DNA of 64,000 nt, taken from the NCBI GenBank assembly GCA_016703525.1, contig JADJBW010000019.1:30066-94065 (forward strand). Reading direction: 5' to 3'. The notes beneath the pieces were generated by a model. The model saw only the letters and a program-made list of their open reading frames with translations, had not been told where the DNA came from and made no database searches. Shown here in pieces: positions 41,214 to 52,607 of this stretch. This DNA is from Actinomycetota bacterium. GTDB lineage: Bacteria; Actinomycetota; Acidimicrobiia; Acidimicrobiales; Microtrichaceae. The translations under genes were made by a program, and so were the position numbers. Position 1 is the stretch's first letter. Each line of letters starts with the position of its first letter.

Positions 41214-44200
41214 TCAACGGAAATCGCTGGCGCGATGCGGGCCGGAGCGGCCAGTTCGTAGAGGTGATGGGCGACCATGTTCACCACGCCTTCGGCGCGT
41301 TCGAGGCGACCCCGCACCAACAGCGCCGGGGACCGCCGGGCCAGCGTCCGGAACCGGGTCCAGCACCCCACCGAGCACACCACGTTGATCAGCCCCGTCT
41401 CGTCCTCGAGGTTGATGAACATGGTTCCGCCGGCCGTCGCCGGGCGTTGGCGATGCGTCACCACGCCGGCAACCGCGACGTTGCGATCGGGTTCTGCGGT
41501 GCGGAGTTGCGCCGCGGTGAGCACGCCGAGGGCAGCGAGCTGTTCGCGCAGGAACCGCGTCGGATGACCGTCGGCGGAGATGCCGGTGGCCCACAGATCG
41601 GCGATCGCCTCCTCCTGGGTGCTCATCCCCGGCAACCGTGGCGCGTCGATGCCGACCACCACGCCGGCGAGCCGGTCGGGGCGCGACTGCGCCGCCGCAC
41701 CCGCCGCCCACAGGTCGGCCCGACGGTCCCCATCGGCCTCGAAGCAGCGGAACGCTCCGGCGGTCGCGAGCGATTCGAGCACCCGCCGCGTCACCCCGAC
41801 AGCGCCGTCGGCGCCGCGACGGGCGACATCGTCGATCGACCCGTACGGTTTCGCCCGCTCCAGCGACCGGGCAAGGTCGTCGCCGACGTGGCGGACCTGG
41901 TTGAATCCCAGCCGCACGGCGATCTCGTCGAGCGACCCGTCGCAGCGCTCCAGCCCGGTTCGCCACTCCGAACGATCCATGTCGGGCCCCAGCACCTCCA
42001 CGCCGTGGCGTCGGGCATCCTGCACCAGCGTGTGCGGCGAATAGAACCCCATCGGCTGGGAGCGCAGCAGCCCGGCGCAGAACGCCGCCGGATAGTGGTG
42101 CTTGAGCCAGCACGATGCGTAGACGAGGTAGGCGAAGCTGACCGAGTGGCTCTCGGGGAAGCCGTAGTTGGCGAACGCGGCGAGCTTGTCGTAGATCTGC
42201 TCGGCGGTCTCGCCCTCGATCCCCCGCTCGGCCATGCCGGCGTACAGCCGACGGCGCAGCCGTTCCATCCGCTCCGCCGACCGTTTCGAGCCCATCGCCT
42301 GACGCAGCTCGTCGGCCTCCGCCGGGGTGAAGCCCGCGACGTCGATCGCAATCTGCATGAGCTGCTCTTGGAACAGCGGCACACCCAGCGTCTTCGACAA
42401 CGCCGGTTCGAGCAGCGGATGCAGGTAGGTGACCGGCTCGGTGCCGTTGCGGCGCCGAATATACGGATGCACCGATCCCCCCTGGATGGGGCCCGGGCGG
42501 ATCAGCGCCACCTCGACGACGAGGTCGTAGAACGTGCGTGGGCGCAGCCGGGGCAGGGTCGCCATCTGTGCCCGAGACTCGATCTGGAAGACCCCGATCG
42601 TGTCGGCGGCGCAGATCATGTCGTAGACCGCGTCCTCCTGCGGAAGCTGCGCCAGGTCGACCTCGACCTGATGGTGTTGGGCGATCAGGTCGATCGACTC
42701 GTGGATCGCACTCAACATGCCGAGGCCCAGCAGATCGAACTTCACGAGACCCGCCGCAGCGCAGTCCTCCTTGTCCCACTGCAGGACCGATCGGTTCTCC
42801 ATACGTCCCCACTCGGTGGGGCACACCTCGATCACCGGGCGGTCGCAGATCACCATGCCCCCCGAATGGATGCCGAGATGACGAGGGAAGTGCAGCACCT
42901 CGTTCGCCATTGCCAACACCACATCGGGCACCGACATGGCGTGGTCGGCCTGCGTACCGGGAGCGGGAAGGCTCCCCCAGCGGTCGGTCTCCTTCGACCA
43001 CGCGTCCTGTTGACCCGGCGCATACCCGAGCGCCCGAGCCATGTCGCGTATCGACGACTTCGCTCGGTAGGTGATGACGTTCGCGACCTGGGCGGCATGC
43101 GTGCGCCCGTAGCGCCCGTAGACGTACTGGATGACCTCCTCGCGGCGGTCCGACTCGATGTCGATGTCGATGTCGGGCGGACCGTCGCGCTCGGGCGACA
43201 GGAACCGTTCGAACAGCAGGCCCAGGGCGACCGCATCGGCGTTGGTGATGCCGAGGGCGTAGCAGACCGCCGAGTTCGCCGCCGATCCACGGCCCTGACA
43301 CAAGATGTTCGACCGCCGACAGAACTCGACGATGTCCCACACGATCAGGAAGTAGCCCGCGAAGCCGAGCCGCTCGATCAGATCGAGCTCGTGTGCGAGC
43401 TGCGCGTAAGGGTCGCGGGCATGCTGCGCCTCGAACACCGCCTGCCGCTGCGAACCGACCTCGCCGTAGCGGCGCGCCGCACCCTGTGCGACCAACCGAC
43501 GCAGGAAGGCCATCTCACCCAAGGCAACCCCGCCCTCCTCGGGGCACGGATACGGCGGGAGCGACGGCGCGACGAGACGAAGATCGAACGCGCACTCGCG
43601 CCCCAGACGCGCCGCCGCCTCGACCACGCCCGGATAGCGGGCGAACCGACGCGCCTGCTCGGCACCCGATCGCAGGTGCGCGGTGCCGCCGCCCGGAATC
43701 CACCCGTCGAGATCGTCGAGGCTGCACCGAGCGCGCACCGCGGCGAGCGCGGTGGCGAGATGTCGACGATCGGGAGTCGCATAGTGGACGTTGTTGGTGG
43801 CGACCGCCGCGACCGCCGACCTTAGCGCGAGTTCGGCCAGCGCGTCGTTGCGGTGGCCGTCGAAGGCGGATCGTGGTGATCCCCAGCTCGACGGCGACGT
43901 GATCGGCGCCGAACCACTCGACGAGGCGACGCAACTCGCGTTCCGCCGCTCCAGGCCCGTCCGCCATGAGCGCCGCAGGAACTGTGCCCTTGCGACATCC
44001 GGTCAGGACGAGGTGCTCGCCTGACCCGTTGCCCGACCCGCCGCTCGTTCCCCGCAGCGTCGACGCGAGTTGTTCGAGACCGATGCGCGGCGCCGACTTT
44101 TCGCCGGCCATCTGGGCCACGCTGATCGCCCGAGCGAGCCGGGCATACCCCGCCGGCGATCGAGCGAGCACGACAAGATGGCGTCCCTGCGGGTCGGGGG

Positions 44201-44693
44201 AGCCGGTGCGCGGCGCGGAGCGGAGCGCCGGAAGATCGACCGTGAGCTCGGCGCCGAACACCGTCGGCAACCCCACGACACGTGCCGCCTCGGCGAAGCG
44301 CACCACCCCGTAGAAGCCGTGGTGATCGCATAGTGCGAGCGCTTCCAGACCCAGCCTCGCGGCCTCCTCGACCAGCTCCTCGGGATGCGAGGCGCCGTCG
44401 AGGAAGCTGAAGTTGGAGTGGGCGTGGAGCTCGGCGTACGGCACGGTGCCAGCGGCGCCGCGCGTGCGACCTGGGCCTCATAGGGCAGCCGATGCCGCGA
44501 CCACCGCCGGGGCATCCGACCCGTCGCCGCGTGCTCCGGCGCATGCCTCGACGCGCGCTCGGTTGCCGGGTCGACGGTGGGCGCGCCGGAACGCTGCTGG
44601 CGCGCCAGGCGCGGTCGGGCGCGAGCATGCCAGGCGGTCGCTCAGACGCCGCTCGATCTCGCTCCACGGCTGCTTCGGGTTGTTGAACCCCAT
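41214..44693 (-). CDS. dnaE2: Error-prone DNA polymerase DnaE2/ImuC, frame breaks
   Basis: About 1160 residues. DnaE2 is the catalytic polymerase of the SOS mutasome. Start ATG 44693 begins MGFNNPKQPWSEIERRL, the N-terminal motif of actinobacterial DnaE2, directly downstream of a -10 element and LexA box. The PHP domain (ELHAHSNFSFLDGAS) follows after a frame change near 44485; the catalytic core has PDIDIDIESDRREEV near 500, then fingers, helix-hairpin-helix and OB segments. Further breaks lie near 43875 and near 41240, where the expected C-terminus HRASDFR ends at 41214. All breaks leave family sequence on both sides, so sequencing error is likely. Confidence 0.93.
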
Positions 44694-44699
44694 CCGAAC

Positions 44700-44705
44700 A
44701 GTGTA
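44700..44705 (-). promoter_or_regulatory. -10 element TACACT of dnaE2, leaderless
   Basis: On the minus strand TACACT is followed after 6 nt by the dnaE2 ATG at 44693. The LexA box lies immediately upstream, so a bound LexA would cover the promoter. Confidence 0.6.
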
Positions 44706-44706
44706 G

Positions 44707-44720
44707 CGAACATCTGTTCG
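44707..44720. promoter_or_regulatory. LexA (SOS) box of dnaE2
   Basis: CGAACATCTGTTCG matches the actinobacterial SOS-box pattern CGAAC-N4-GTTCG with perfect 5-bp arms. It lies one base upstream of the -10 and 13 bp from the start codon of dnaE2, a known LexA target in Actinobacteria. Binding is inferred from the sequence. Confidence 0.88.
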
Positions 44721-44774
44721 CACCAGTGACTCGAAGCGGCACGTTGCCCTGACGCTCGGCCTCTGGGGCCGTCG

Positions 44775-44811
44775 GACCGCGGCCAGCCTCTCAGACGCCG
44801 AGGCCGCGGTC
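44775..44811. terminator. Hairpin between sbcC end and dnaE2 promoter
   Basis: Perfect 10-bp arms GACCGCGGCC/GGCCGCGGTC with a 17-nt loop lie downstream of the sbcC stop on the minus strand. No T-run. It may end the nurA-herA-sbcDC transcript before dnaE2. Confidence 0.5.
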
Positions 44812-44838
44812 AGGTCTCAGCCCGTCATGCCTCGGCCT

Positions 44839-47800
44839 TCACGTGGTCAGGCCGCTGCGGATGTCGTCGGCGAGCATGGCCTCGCGAGCGTCGGGGTCGA
44901 GGCGCTCGATCCGCGACCCGAACATCTCGTCCTTGGTCACGAGCAACACGTCGTCGACGAACTCGGCTACCGGACGCAGATGCGAGATCAGCGCGACCAT
45001 CTTCCCCCCGCCAGCGACGGTTCCCAGCGTGGTCAGCGCAACGTCGAGCGCGTGATGGTCGAGGCGAGCCCGACCCCTCGTCGACGAACACCGCGTCGAG
45101 CTTGCTCAAGCGCCGCGACTCGCGATCTCCACAAGCGCCAGCGCCAACGCGAGGGCCGACTGGAACCGCTCGCCTCCCGACAGCGAGTCGGGCGAACGCG
45201 TCTCGCCCGAGCGCACGTCGACGATCCCGAAGTCGGCGACGAACCCGAACCGCCCGTCGGTGATCGCCTTGAGGCGCCGGGATGCCTCCGCCAGCAACTC
45301 GCGCTCGCGCTCGTCGACCAGATGGGCGATGAAGTGCTGGCTCCGCAGTGCGACCTCGAGCACCCGAAGGTTGGTGAGGAACGGCGCCGCCACCGCGAGG
45401 CGCTCGTCGAGCGCAGCCACCACGTCGATGGTCTCCCGAGCCGATCCGGCCGCCGCGTCGGCCGCGGCCCGATCGCGCCGCGCCTCGCCGCGCCGCTCCG
45501 ACAGCTCGGCGGGCGTGGCACACCCATGCGCGTCGAGCAGCGCCGAACGGTCCACGCCGGCCTGCGCCACGGCGGCATCGAGCTGCGCTGCTGCGGACGC
45601 GGCCCGCTGCAGCGCCGCCGCTGCCGCGTCTTCGACTGGTGCGATGAGCCCCGCGAGATCCTCCAGCGTCGCCGCAACCGCCGCGTCCGCGATCGCTGGA
45701 GCAGGCGGCGGTCCGGGCGGCAGCTCCGGGCGGCACGGCGGCGTCCTGCCGTCGGGCGGCACGGCTCCGGGCGTCCTGCCGTCGGGCGTCGACGACTCCG
45801 GCGCTGGAGCGAAGCACAGCGGCAGTTCGACCCGTCGGAACGGCTCGTTCTCGCCAGCCCCAACCAGCGCGTCCAGGTCCTCGACGGCACGTTGATGCGC
45901 TTCGACCTCGGCCAGCACCCACGCCCCAGGTCGCTCGACCTCGTCGGCGGACCGCCGCGTGAGCTCCAGGAGCTCCCGCCCGGCCGCCTCGGCGGTCTGC
46001 GACACCTCGCGATCACGAACATCGAGCCGGCGCAGCTCCTCCACTGCGCCATCCAGATCGACGAGCAGCACGGCGAGCGCCGCAGGCTCGGGAGCGCCGT
46101 TCCAGCCCTCCGGCAGATCCGCCAACCGACCGACCAGGCGTTCGCGTCTCGTGATCGCCTGATCGAGACGCGAACGAGCATCGTCGAGGCGCGCCTGGCG
46201 CATCGCCGTCTCGCTCTGCGCGCTGGCCCGTTCCCGGTGCAGTGCGGCCAGGGCGTCCTGATGGGCCCGTCGAGCGGCATCGAGCGCTGAGCGGGCCTCG
46301 TCGGGCGCTTGGCTACGGCACCCAACGCGGCGGCAACGAACGAGCCCGCCGACGCATCCCCCCGAGCCCCGCCGCCGACCCGCACATCCGAGGCGTGGCC
46401 CGCGCCCGAACCCGGACCGGGGTCCGAACCAGAACCGGGGTCCGCGCCGGAGCCGGGGTCCGCTCCGGAGCCGGGGTCAGCCTCGGGTGACAGAGCGAGC
46501 CCTGCGCCCACCGCTTCGTCGAGCAGGCAGTCGAGCGCCGAGGCACGCTCGGAGCGACGCGCCATGGTCGCGTCGCGTTCGCCGTCCAGCTTCGAGCGGT
46601 GATCGCGCAGTTCCTTGAGGGCCTCGGTGGCCTGGCTCAGCTCGCGCTCGATCGCGACGCGACGGTCCCGCGCCGCGGCGACCCCCTCGGTGGGGTGCGG
46701 AGGTACGAACGTGTCGGGGAGCGAACGATCGCAGATCGGACAGGGAGCGCCCGGCGCGCACCCGGCCGCGGCTGTGGCGGCCGCATCGGCTCGCAACGCG
46801 TCGTGTTCGGCCTCGAGCGCGACGTCGCGGCGCCGGCCGGCATCGTCCAGGCTCGCCTCGGCGTCACGGATCTTCGCCGCCCCCGCTTCGAGTCGGTCGT
46901 TCAAGGCGGCCACCTCGCGGTCCAGCGCGAGAACCTCCACGCGGGCCGCTTCGAGCTGCTCGACCAATCGGTCGGCGGCGCTGGCAGCCTGGTCGGCGGC
47001 TCGCGCCGCGAGTTCCGCTTCGCCGACTACCCGCTCGGCCGAGGCCGCCGCCTCGGCCGCGGTCGCGAGTTGGGGTGGCTCCGTCGTGTCGATCGCCGTC
47101 GCGGCAAGCATCGCGTGCCGCTCACCTTCCGCAGCCAGGTCGGCCTCCGCGGCGGGCAGCTCATCGATCACCGTCCGGATGCGGCTCGCCGCAGCCATCA
47201 AGTCGTCGCGCGTCGCGTCGCCGCGGGCCACCACTCGGCGACGCTCGGCGATCTTCAAGGCCTCGCGCCGGGCCTCGGCGAGCGCCGTCGATGCGGCGAC
47301 CTCGGCAGCGTCCAGCTCGGCCCGCGCCTGCGCGAGCCGGCGCAGTAAGACCTGCCGCGTCGGCCGGAGCGCGAGGCACGGCTCGGAGCGCCGCCTGCAA
47401 CGCGCCGTGCCGCCCGGCCGCCTCCTCGGTCCGAGCGAGCAGAGCGGCGAGTTCGGCGGCGGCGGCAGCGAGCCGCTCATCGAGCGCCGATGCCGCGCCG
47501 GCTCGATCGACGGCCCGCTGCAACTCGGCGGCGGGATCGTCGGGAATGAGCACCCACGTTCGACCGTCCAGGCGGTCGCGTACGGCTCCCACTCCTCGCG
47601 CAGCGACTTGGCTCGCCGCTGGGTCTCGGCCACGTCGCCCAGGTCGAGGATCGACGTGAGGATGTCGTTGCGCTCCTTCTCGGTCGCAGCGAGCAGTGCG
47701 TCGAATCGACCCTGCGGGAGCACCACCGCCTGGATGAACTGGTCGTAGGTGAGGCCGATCACCTCGACGACACGCTCGGTCACCGATCGCGCCCCGTCGG

Positions 47801-48134
47801 CACCCAGACCCCCGGTGGGCGACACGAGCTTGTCGATCGGGGCCGACGCGTTGCGGTGCCGAGCGCGCGTCACCACCCACTCGTGACCGCCAGCGGTGAA
47901 CGTCAGCTCGACACGCATGGTGGTGACGCCATCGGTGATGAGGTCGTTCAGGCTCGCGGCGCCGCCCTTCCACGACTTGCGCGCATAGAGCGCCAGGCAG
48001 AGCGCCTCGATGAGGGTCGACTTGCCGGCACCCGTGTCGCCGATGACCGCGAACAGGTCGAGGCGGTCGAAATCGACCACGGTCTCGCTGCGGTACGAAC
48101 GCAGGCCGGCGAGAGCAGGCCGAATCGGCCGCAT
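44839..48134 (-). CDS. sbcC: SbcC/Rad50-type nuclease-complex ATPase, several frame breaks
   Basis: About 1100 residues from ATG 48134. SbcC/Rad50 clamps DNA ends for the SbcD/Mre11 nuclease. Walker A GDTGAGKSTLIEALCLALY is near residue 30, the zinc hook CPICDRSLPD near 460, and the signature/Walker B region SLSGGERFQSALALALALVE then LDAVFVDEG near 1010-1030. Long Ala/Glu/Arg coiled coils flank the hook. Frame breaks occur near 47580, 47345, 46250, 45110 and 45060; the C-terminal part (GGGKMVALISHL, DIRSGLTT) ends at 44839. A Gly/Ser/Pro/Asp repeat interrupts the second coil. The start overlaps the sbcD stop. Confidence 0.9.
46408..46487. repeat. Short tandem repeat in sbcC encoding Asp-Pro-Gly-Ser-Gly units
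   Basis: Units of about 18 bp (core GCCGGAGCCGGGGTC and variants) repeat four to five times and encode DPGSG-type units on the minus strand. They lie after the zinc hook within the coiled coil and would form a flexible break. Length may vary between strains or be miscounted. Confidence 0.6.
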
Positions 48135-49659
48135 CAGCGACCCTCCGCCTCGGTGAACGCGAGGAGCCGGTCGAGCTCGATCGGCTGTGCCGGCGCATCG
48201 GACAGCACCGCCGCATGGATCTCGTCGAAGAGCTCCGCAATCCGCGCTGCGTCGGCCGCGCCCTCGCCCTGCGAAGCGAGCAGCGGCCTCCCGCCCCGGC
48301 GAGCCACGACCTGAACGTGTCGCCGAGTCCCTGCGGGGCATCGGGCACGGCCAACTCGTCGATCGCTGCCACCGATGGCGAGCGACCGTCGATGATGCCC
48401 ACGATCGTTGCCCTCGGCAGCAGCGCCCGCACCGCGGCGCTCAGCGTGTCGAAGGGCCGGTCGCCGGTCGCGTGGTCGGGCCGGTCCGCGCCCCCGGAAC
48501 CAGCCGGCGGTCGCGGAATCACCGGTGGTCGCGTGGTCGGGCCGGGTTACGCGCCCCGGAATCCAGGCAGCCCCGGAACCCGCTGTGGCATTGAGCACCG
48601 GGTCGGCGAGCACCGGGTCGGCGAGCACGGTCACCTCGACGACCCCGTCGCCGATGTCAAGCCGCCCGCGCCCCGAGTTCAGCCAGCGAAGCGCGCACCC
48701 TGAACAGGCGCCGCCCGGCAGGTAAGGCCCGACCTCGTGCACCTTGGTCGGCCGTCCGGCGGTCAGGTCGACCACCACCACCTGCTTCGCCTCGCCTTCC
48801 TCTCGAAGTCGACTTCGAGCAGCGAACCCGCATACCGCCCACGGCCCCCGGCGATCGCCTGGGGAACGTGAATGTGGCCGAACGCGAGGTACCCGTAACG
48901 CGGCTCGAAGTGAGCCGGATCGGTGGCGTAGTCCTCGGCGATGTGGATCGTCTTCTCCGACGAGGTCTTCGCGTCGCGCACGTGCACGTGCGAGGCGAAC
49001 ACGGCGACATCGCGGGCGGGATCGAAGTCGCCGAAGGCCGCGGCGCTGTACGACGCGATGATCTTGCGCAACGAGTCGTTGTAGGTCGCGTTGGCCTCGA
49101 CCAGCGCGCCGAAATCTCTGATGACCCGGTTCTGGTGCACGAACGGCAGGGCGACGAGCCGGAGCTGCGCGCCGCACGCCGTTGCGAACGTGGAGACCGC
49201 GCCCGCCTCGGCCAGCACCGGCTTGGCGAGCACGTGTACCGCGGCGTCTTCGAGCGCCACGCCGAGCACATCGAGCGCGACCGGCGAATCGTGGTTGCCC
49301 GCCAGCAGCACCACCGGCGCGATCGCCGCCAGATCCCGGAGCGCCCGGATAGCCCGCCCGAAGTCGTGCATGGGTGGCCGATGCCCGTCGAACAGGTCGC
49401 CCGTGTGCACGATCAGGTCGGGCGCGGCGGCCCGAGCGATCTCGCACAGCTCGGCGATGAGCGCGTCGTGGTCGGCCGCGCGGGACTCGCCTCGAACCGT
49501 GACGCCCAGGTGCCAGTCGCTCGTGTGCAGCACGCGCACCGCGTCGGCCGGGCGATCGGGAACGCGGCCCTGCGCGCCGCGCCCGTGCCGTCCCGCAGCG
49601 ACCGCCGACGCAGTCCCCGTTTCGTCGCCCGACGCCGTTCCGTGCGCTGCGTCGCTCAC
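48134..49659 (-). CDS. sbcD: SbcD/Mre11-type exonuclease, frame breaks in the C-terminal half
   Basis: About 508 residues from ATG 49659. Mn-dependent nuclease partner of SbcC. Phosphoesterase motifs are intact in the first half: LHTSDWHLG near residue 45, HTGDLFDGHRP, LLAGNHDSP, ASHVHV and YLAFGHIHVPQ near 255. After about 48800 the family sequence (EAKQVVVVDLTAG) lies in a second frame and changes again in a repeat-rich region near 48600-48300, ending RLLAFTEAEGR at 48134. An N-terminal extension of about 40 residues precedes the first motif. Overlaps herA by 4 bp and sbcC by 3 bp. Confidence 0.9.
48466..48628. repeat. Duplicated segments inside sbcD
   Basis: GGTCGCGTGGTCGGGCCGG occurs at 48466-48484 and 48527-48545, and CCGGGTCGGCGAGCAC is repeated in tandem near 48597-48627, giving LADPVLADPV in the protein. 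The segment coincides with the frame breaks of the SbcD C-terminal half. Confidence 0.6.
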
Positions 49660-51566
49660 ATGTCCTCCAGGAGCGCGCGAGCCTCGGCGTCGTCGGCCGC
49701 CGAGCCCAACACCTCGGAGACCCGGGTCGCATACGGCGGAAACGGAAAGCGGATCGGTACGGGGGCGGGAAGCAGCGGCTGCGAGGTGATCATCGTTCCG
49801 GGAGCGATGATCTGCGCCCGCGCCCGCATCGCCGCGGGCAGGAAGCCGAGCTCGGACGACTCCGACGCCTTGAGCTGCCCCACCACCTCGAGTGCGGCGT
49901 TGTTGGTGATGTCGCGATCGACCCCCGACGGGTTCTGCTGTGCTCCGATCAAGATGACACCGAGGCTCCGACCGCGGGCAGCGATGTCGACGAGCAGGCT
50001 CTTGATGGGCGACCCGCCGGAGCGGGGCGCGTACTTGTTCAGCTCGTCAAGCACCACGAACGTGCGCCCCGCGGCGGTGGAGTTCTCGTGCTGCTCCCAC
50101 ACCGAACTGAGCACCGACGCCACCACGAAACGCTGCGCGTCGGCGTGCAGCGCGTGCACGTCGACCACCGACACCTGCGACGACAAGCCCACCTCGGCCA
50201 GCCGCGCACCAGGCGCCGCAACCGGGGGGTCGACTTCCACAGCCGCCGGATGAACGCCTGGGTGGTCGACCCGGTGACCGATCCCGTCCAGAGGGGCTCG
50301 AACCCCGGCGACCCCTCGGTCACCTTGTCGCCGATGAACTCGACCAGCTCGTCGAGCGTGGCGATCACCACACCGCTGCCGGCCCCCACGGGGCGCTTGC
50401 GACGCAGGGCCCGAGCAGCCGATTCCCACGTGGAGCCCGGCCGCTCGTCCTGGTCGTCGGGATGGACCAGCACCACCCGCCCCTCGGTGTCGCCCGCGAG
50501 GGGGCAACACCAGCGCAGCAGTTGCACCCGCACGACCTGCTCGATGAACGAGAGCTGCCCCGACTCCAGGTCGTCGAACACGAACTCGAGCAGCCCGCGC
50601 TCGATGAAGGTTCGCGGGCTCCATCCATAGGCGCTCGTCTCGCGCTTGTCGCGCACCTCGATGTGCGGGACCGGCGTGACACCCGGGTCGCTGTCTTCCG
50701 CTGGGGCGAAGACCTCGATATCGGTGAAGGGCCGCGGGTCGGCAACGCCCAACAGCCGCCACTGCCGCCGCGCCTCGACCCCGACGGGATCGGTGTCGAC
50801 GAACCGGTTGTTGGGCTTGTCGAGCAGGCAGAGGTCGGATCCCTTGACCGAGAACACGAGCGCCCGATCGTGCGCGCTCCCCCGCCGCGCCCGGCGACCG
50901 AACTCGGTCTCGAACAGCGTGTACAGCAGGTACAGGGCGTAGCTGGTCTTGGTCGCGACGCCGGACTTGCCCGAGATCGAGACGTGTCCGCCCTTGTCGC
51001 CGTTCAGGAAGGAATACGGCATGTAGACCGGCTCGTCGCCCATGTCGAGGCCCAGCGGGATCTGCTCGTCCTCGGACATCTTGTCGAGGAACAGGGCCCG
51101 GCGGCGGTGGTCGGCCTCGGCGATCCAGATGCGTGCACCCGACGAGGGCGGCAGGTACCGCTCGGGATCGGTGCGGATCCACGACACCTCGGCGTGGCGG
51201 AACCGCTGGCCGGGCAGCGTTGCCGCAGCGAGGCGCGCCGTGTCGGTCGCCAGCTCGGCGCCCTCGACCCGGCCCGACACCTCGGTCACGATGCCGTAGT
51301 GGAACAGCACCGAGCCGTCGACCAGGCGTTGTGCCGTGACGACGAAGGTATCGAGCGCCAGATCGACCCGGTCGTCGATCAACACGTTGGCCTGCTGGGT
51401 CGTCGCGTCGGTCGACGCGTCGATCAGGCCCACCGGATCGGTCGCCAGCCGCCGACAACCCCCGCAGGTCGTTTCGCCGGTCGACATCGGTGATGTCGTC
51501 GACCTGGGGCACGTCGCCCGGGAACTCGCCCGGGAACTCGCCGGACGTGGGGCTGGAACCGGTCAT
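49656..51566 (-). CDS. herA: HerA-type DNA-translocating ATPase, two frame breaks
   Basis: About 636 residues. HerA is a hexameric FtsK-like DNA pump that works with the NurA nuclease. An N-terminal HAS-barrel-like region (VGLIDASTDATTQQANVLID) precedes the ATPase: Walker A in the bacterial-HerA form SISGKSGVATKTSYALYLL near residue 200, Walker B TFVVLDELNKYAPRSG near 515 and the Arg-finger region GRSLGVILIGAQQNP. Start ATG 51566 overlaps the nurA stop by 4 bp; the frame changes near 51485, so ATG 51487 is an alternative start. A second change is near 50190. The stop overlaps sbcD. Confidence 0.86.
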   Translation of the reverse strand: MTGSSPTSGEFPGEFPGDVPQVDDITDVDRRNDLRGLSAAGDRSGGPDRRVDRRDDPAGQRVDRRPGRSGARYLRRHGTTPGRRLGAVPLRHRDRGVGPGRGRRAGDRHGAPRCGNAARPAVPPRRGVVDPHRSRAVPAALVGCTHLDRRGRPPPPGPVPRQDVRGRADPAGPRHGRRAGLHAVFLPERRQGRTRLDLGQVRRRDQDQLRPVPAVHAVRDRVRSPGAAGERARSGARVLGQGIRPLPARQAQQPVRRHRSRRGRGAAAVAAVGRCRPAALHRYRGLRPSGRQRPGCHAGPAHRGARQARDERLWMEPANLHRARAARVRVRRPGVGAALVHRAGRAGATAALVLPPRGRHRGAGGAGPSRRPGRAAGLHVGIGCSGPASQAPRGGRQRCGDRHARRAGRVHRRQGDRGVAGVRAPLDGIGHRVDHPGVHPAAVEVDPPVAAPGARLAEVGLSSQVSVVDVHALHADAQRFVVASVLSSVWEQHENSTAAGRTFVVLDELNKYAPRSGGSPIKSLLVDIAARGRSLGVILIGAQQNPSGVDRDITNNAALEVVGQLKASESSELGFLPAAMRARAQIIAPGTMITSQPLLPAPVPIRFPFPPYATRVSEVLGSAADDAEARALLEDM

Positions 51567-52538
51567 GATGCGCTCCGGAGGTGCACGGCCTCGCGGGCGG
51601 CACGGGTTGCCATTTCGGCACGCCCCATGCACCGCGACAGATGGGTTTCGAGGTTCTTCACCGGCGTGAGGTTCACGGGCGCGCGCGGGTCGCGATGAGC
51701 CGCTCCGGCGAACCGGGGCAAGGCTGCGGCGATCGCCGACGCTCGTGCGGCGACCTCGTCGAGACCCGGCTCGGCGGCGAACTCCAGCCGGGCGATGCCC
51801 GTCCACGGCGAACCGACCGGACCGGGGTTACCGACCCGGATGTAACACGTGTAGCGATCGGTGCTCGTGGTGTACAGCGGGGTGCGCTCACCGACCTCGA
51901 GCCGCGGGATCCGGGCATGATCGTCGGGCGGGAGGATGCGGCGATGATGCGACTTCACGTATCCGACCACGAACCCGGCGTGCAGCCCCGAGATTCGGTT
52001 GAGGGGCCGTCAGGCACCACGTTCACCCCGCCTCGACGCAATCGATCGCCAGGCTGCCCTCCAGCCGACGCATGCGTTCCTGGAGCGCCGCGAGCAGCTG
52101 ATCGGGCGTTTCCGCCTCGGTCGACACCGCCGACCATCGGTACCCGGACCGCGAGCGGAGATCGCCCGTGCGGCCGCCACCCCAGATGGCCACGCGGTCG
52201 ACCCGAATGCCCGCGTAGCTCGCCGAGGTGTTGGGGTGCACCGTGACCGCGCCGACCGCGGCGCAGCCGGCGAGGCCGGGCACCCGGGTGCCCGTGGCCG
52301 ATTCCTCGGCCCATAGCGACAGCTCGGCCCGGCGCCGGCCGTCGACGAACGCGAGCGGGATGGAGGCTGACGTGTGCCCACGCACGTGGTCGCCGGAGTG
52401 CTCCGCCCGGGTGGCGTCGGCGGATACCTCCATCTCGAAGCTGGCCGAGTTGCCGTACGCGGGGTCCCAATCCTCGGTGTACATACGCCACGCGCTCGGC
52501 GACGTAGCCGGATCGGATGTGGGGGGCGCGTCGACCAT
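51563..52538 (-). CDS. nurA: NurA-type nuclease, frame breaks near 52020
   Basis: About 325 residues. NurA is an RNase H-fold 5'-3' nuclease that acts with HerA at DNA ends. The Mn-binding strand is SIPLAFVDGRRRAEL near residue 60. After frame changes near 52023 and 52008, both in short G or C runs, the family segment VPDGPLNRISGLHAGFVVGY and VKSHHRRILP follows, and the C-terminus TPVKNLETHLSRCMGRAEM resembles the NurA end. ATG 52538 lies 69 bp after the histidine kinase gene. First gene of the coupled nurA-herA-sbcD-sbcC set. Confidence 0.82.
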
Positions 52539-52607
52539 GGGCGACCTTTCGGGGTGGGTCGCGAGAGACGGTAATTGGCGCCACCGACAGAGTCGGCGTT
52601 TGGGGGT

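Noticed and set aside
41033..43825. A 930-residue open frame on the plus strand
   Set aside because: It mirrors dnaE2 on the other strand, and the protein has typical antisense composition.
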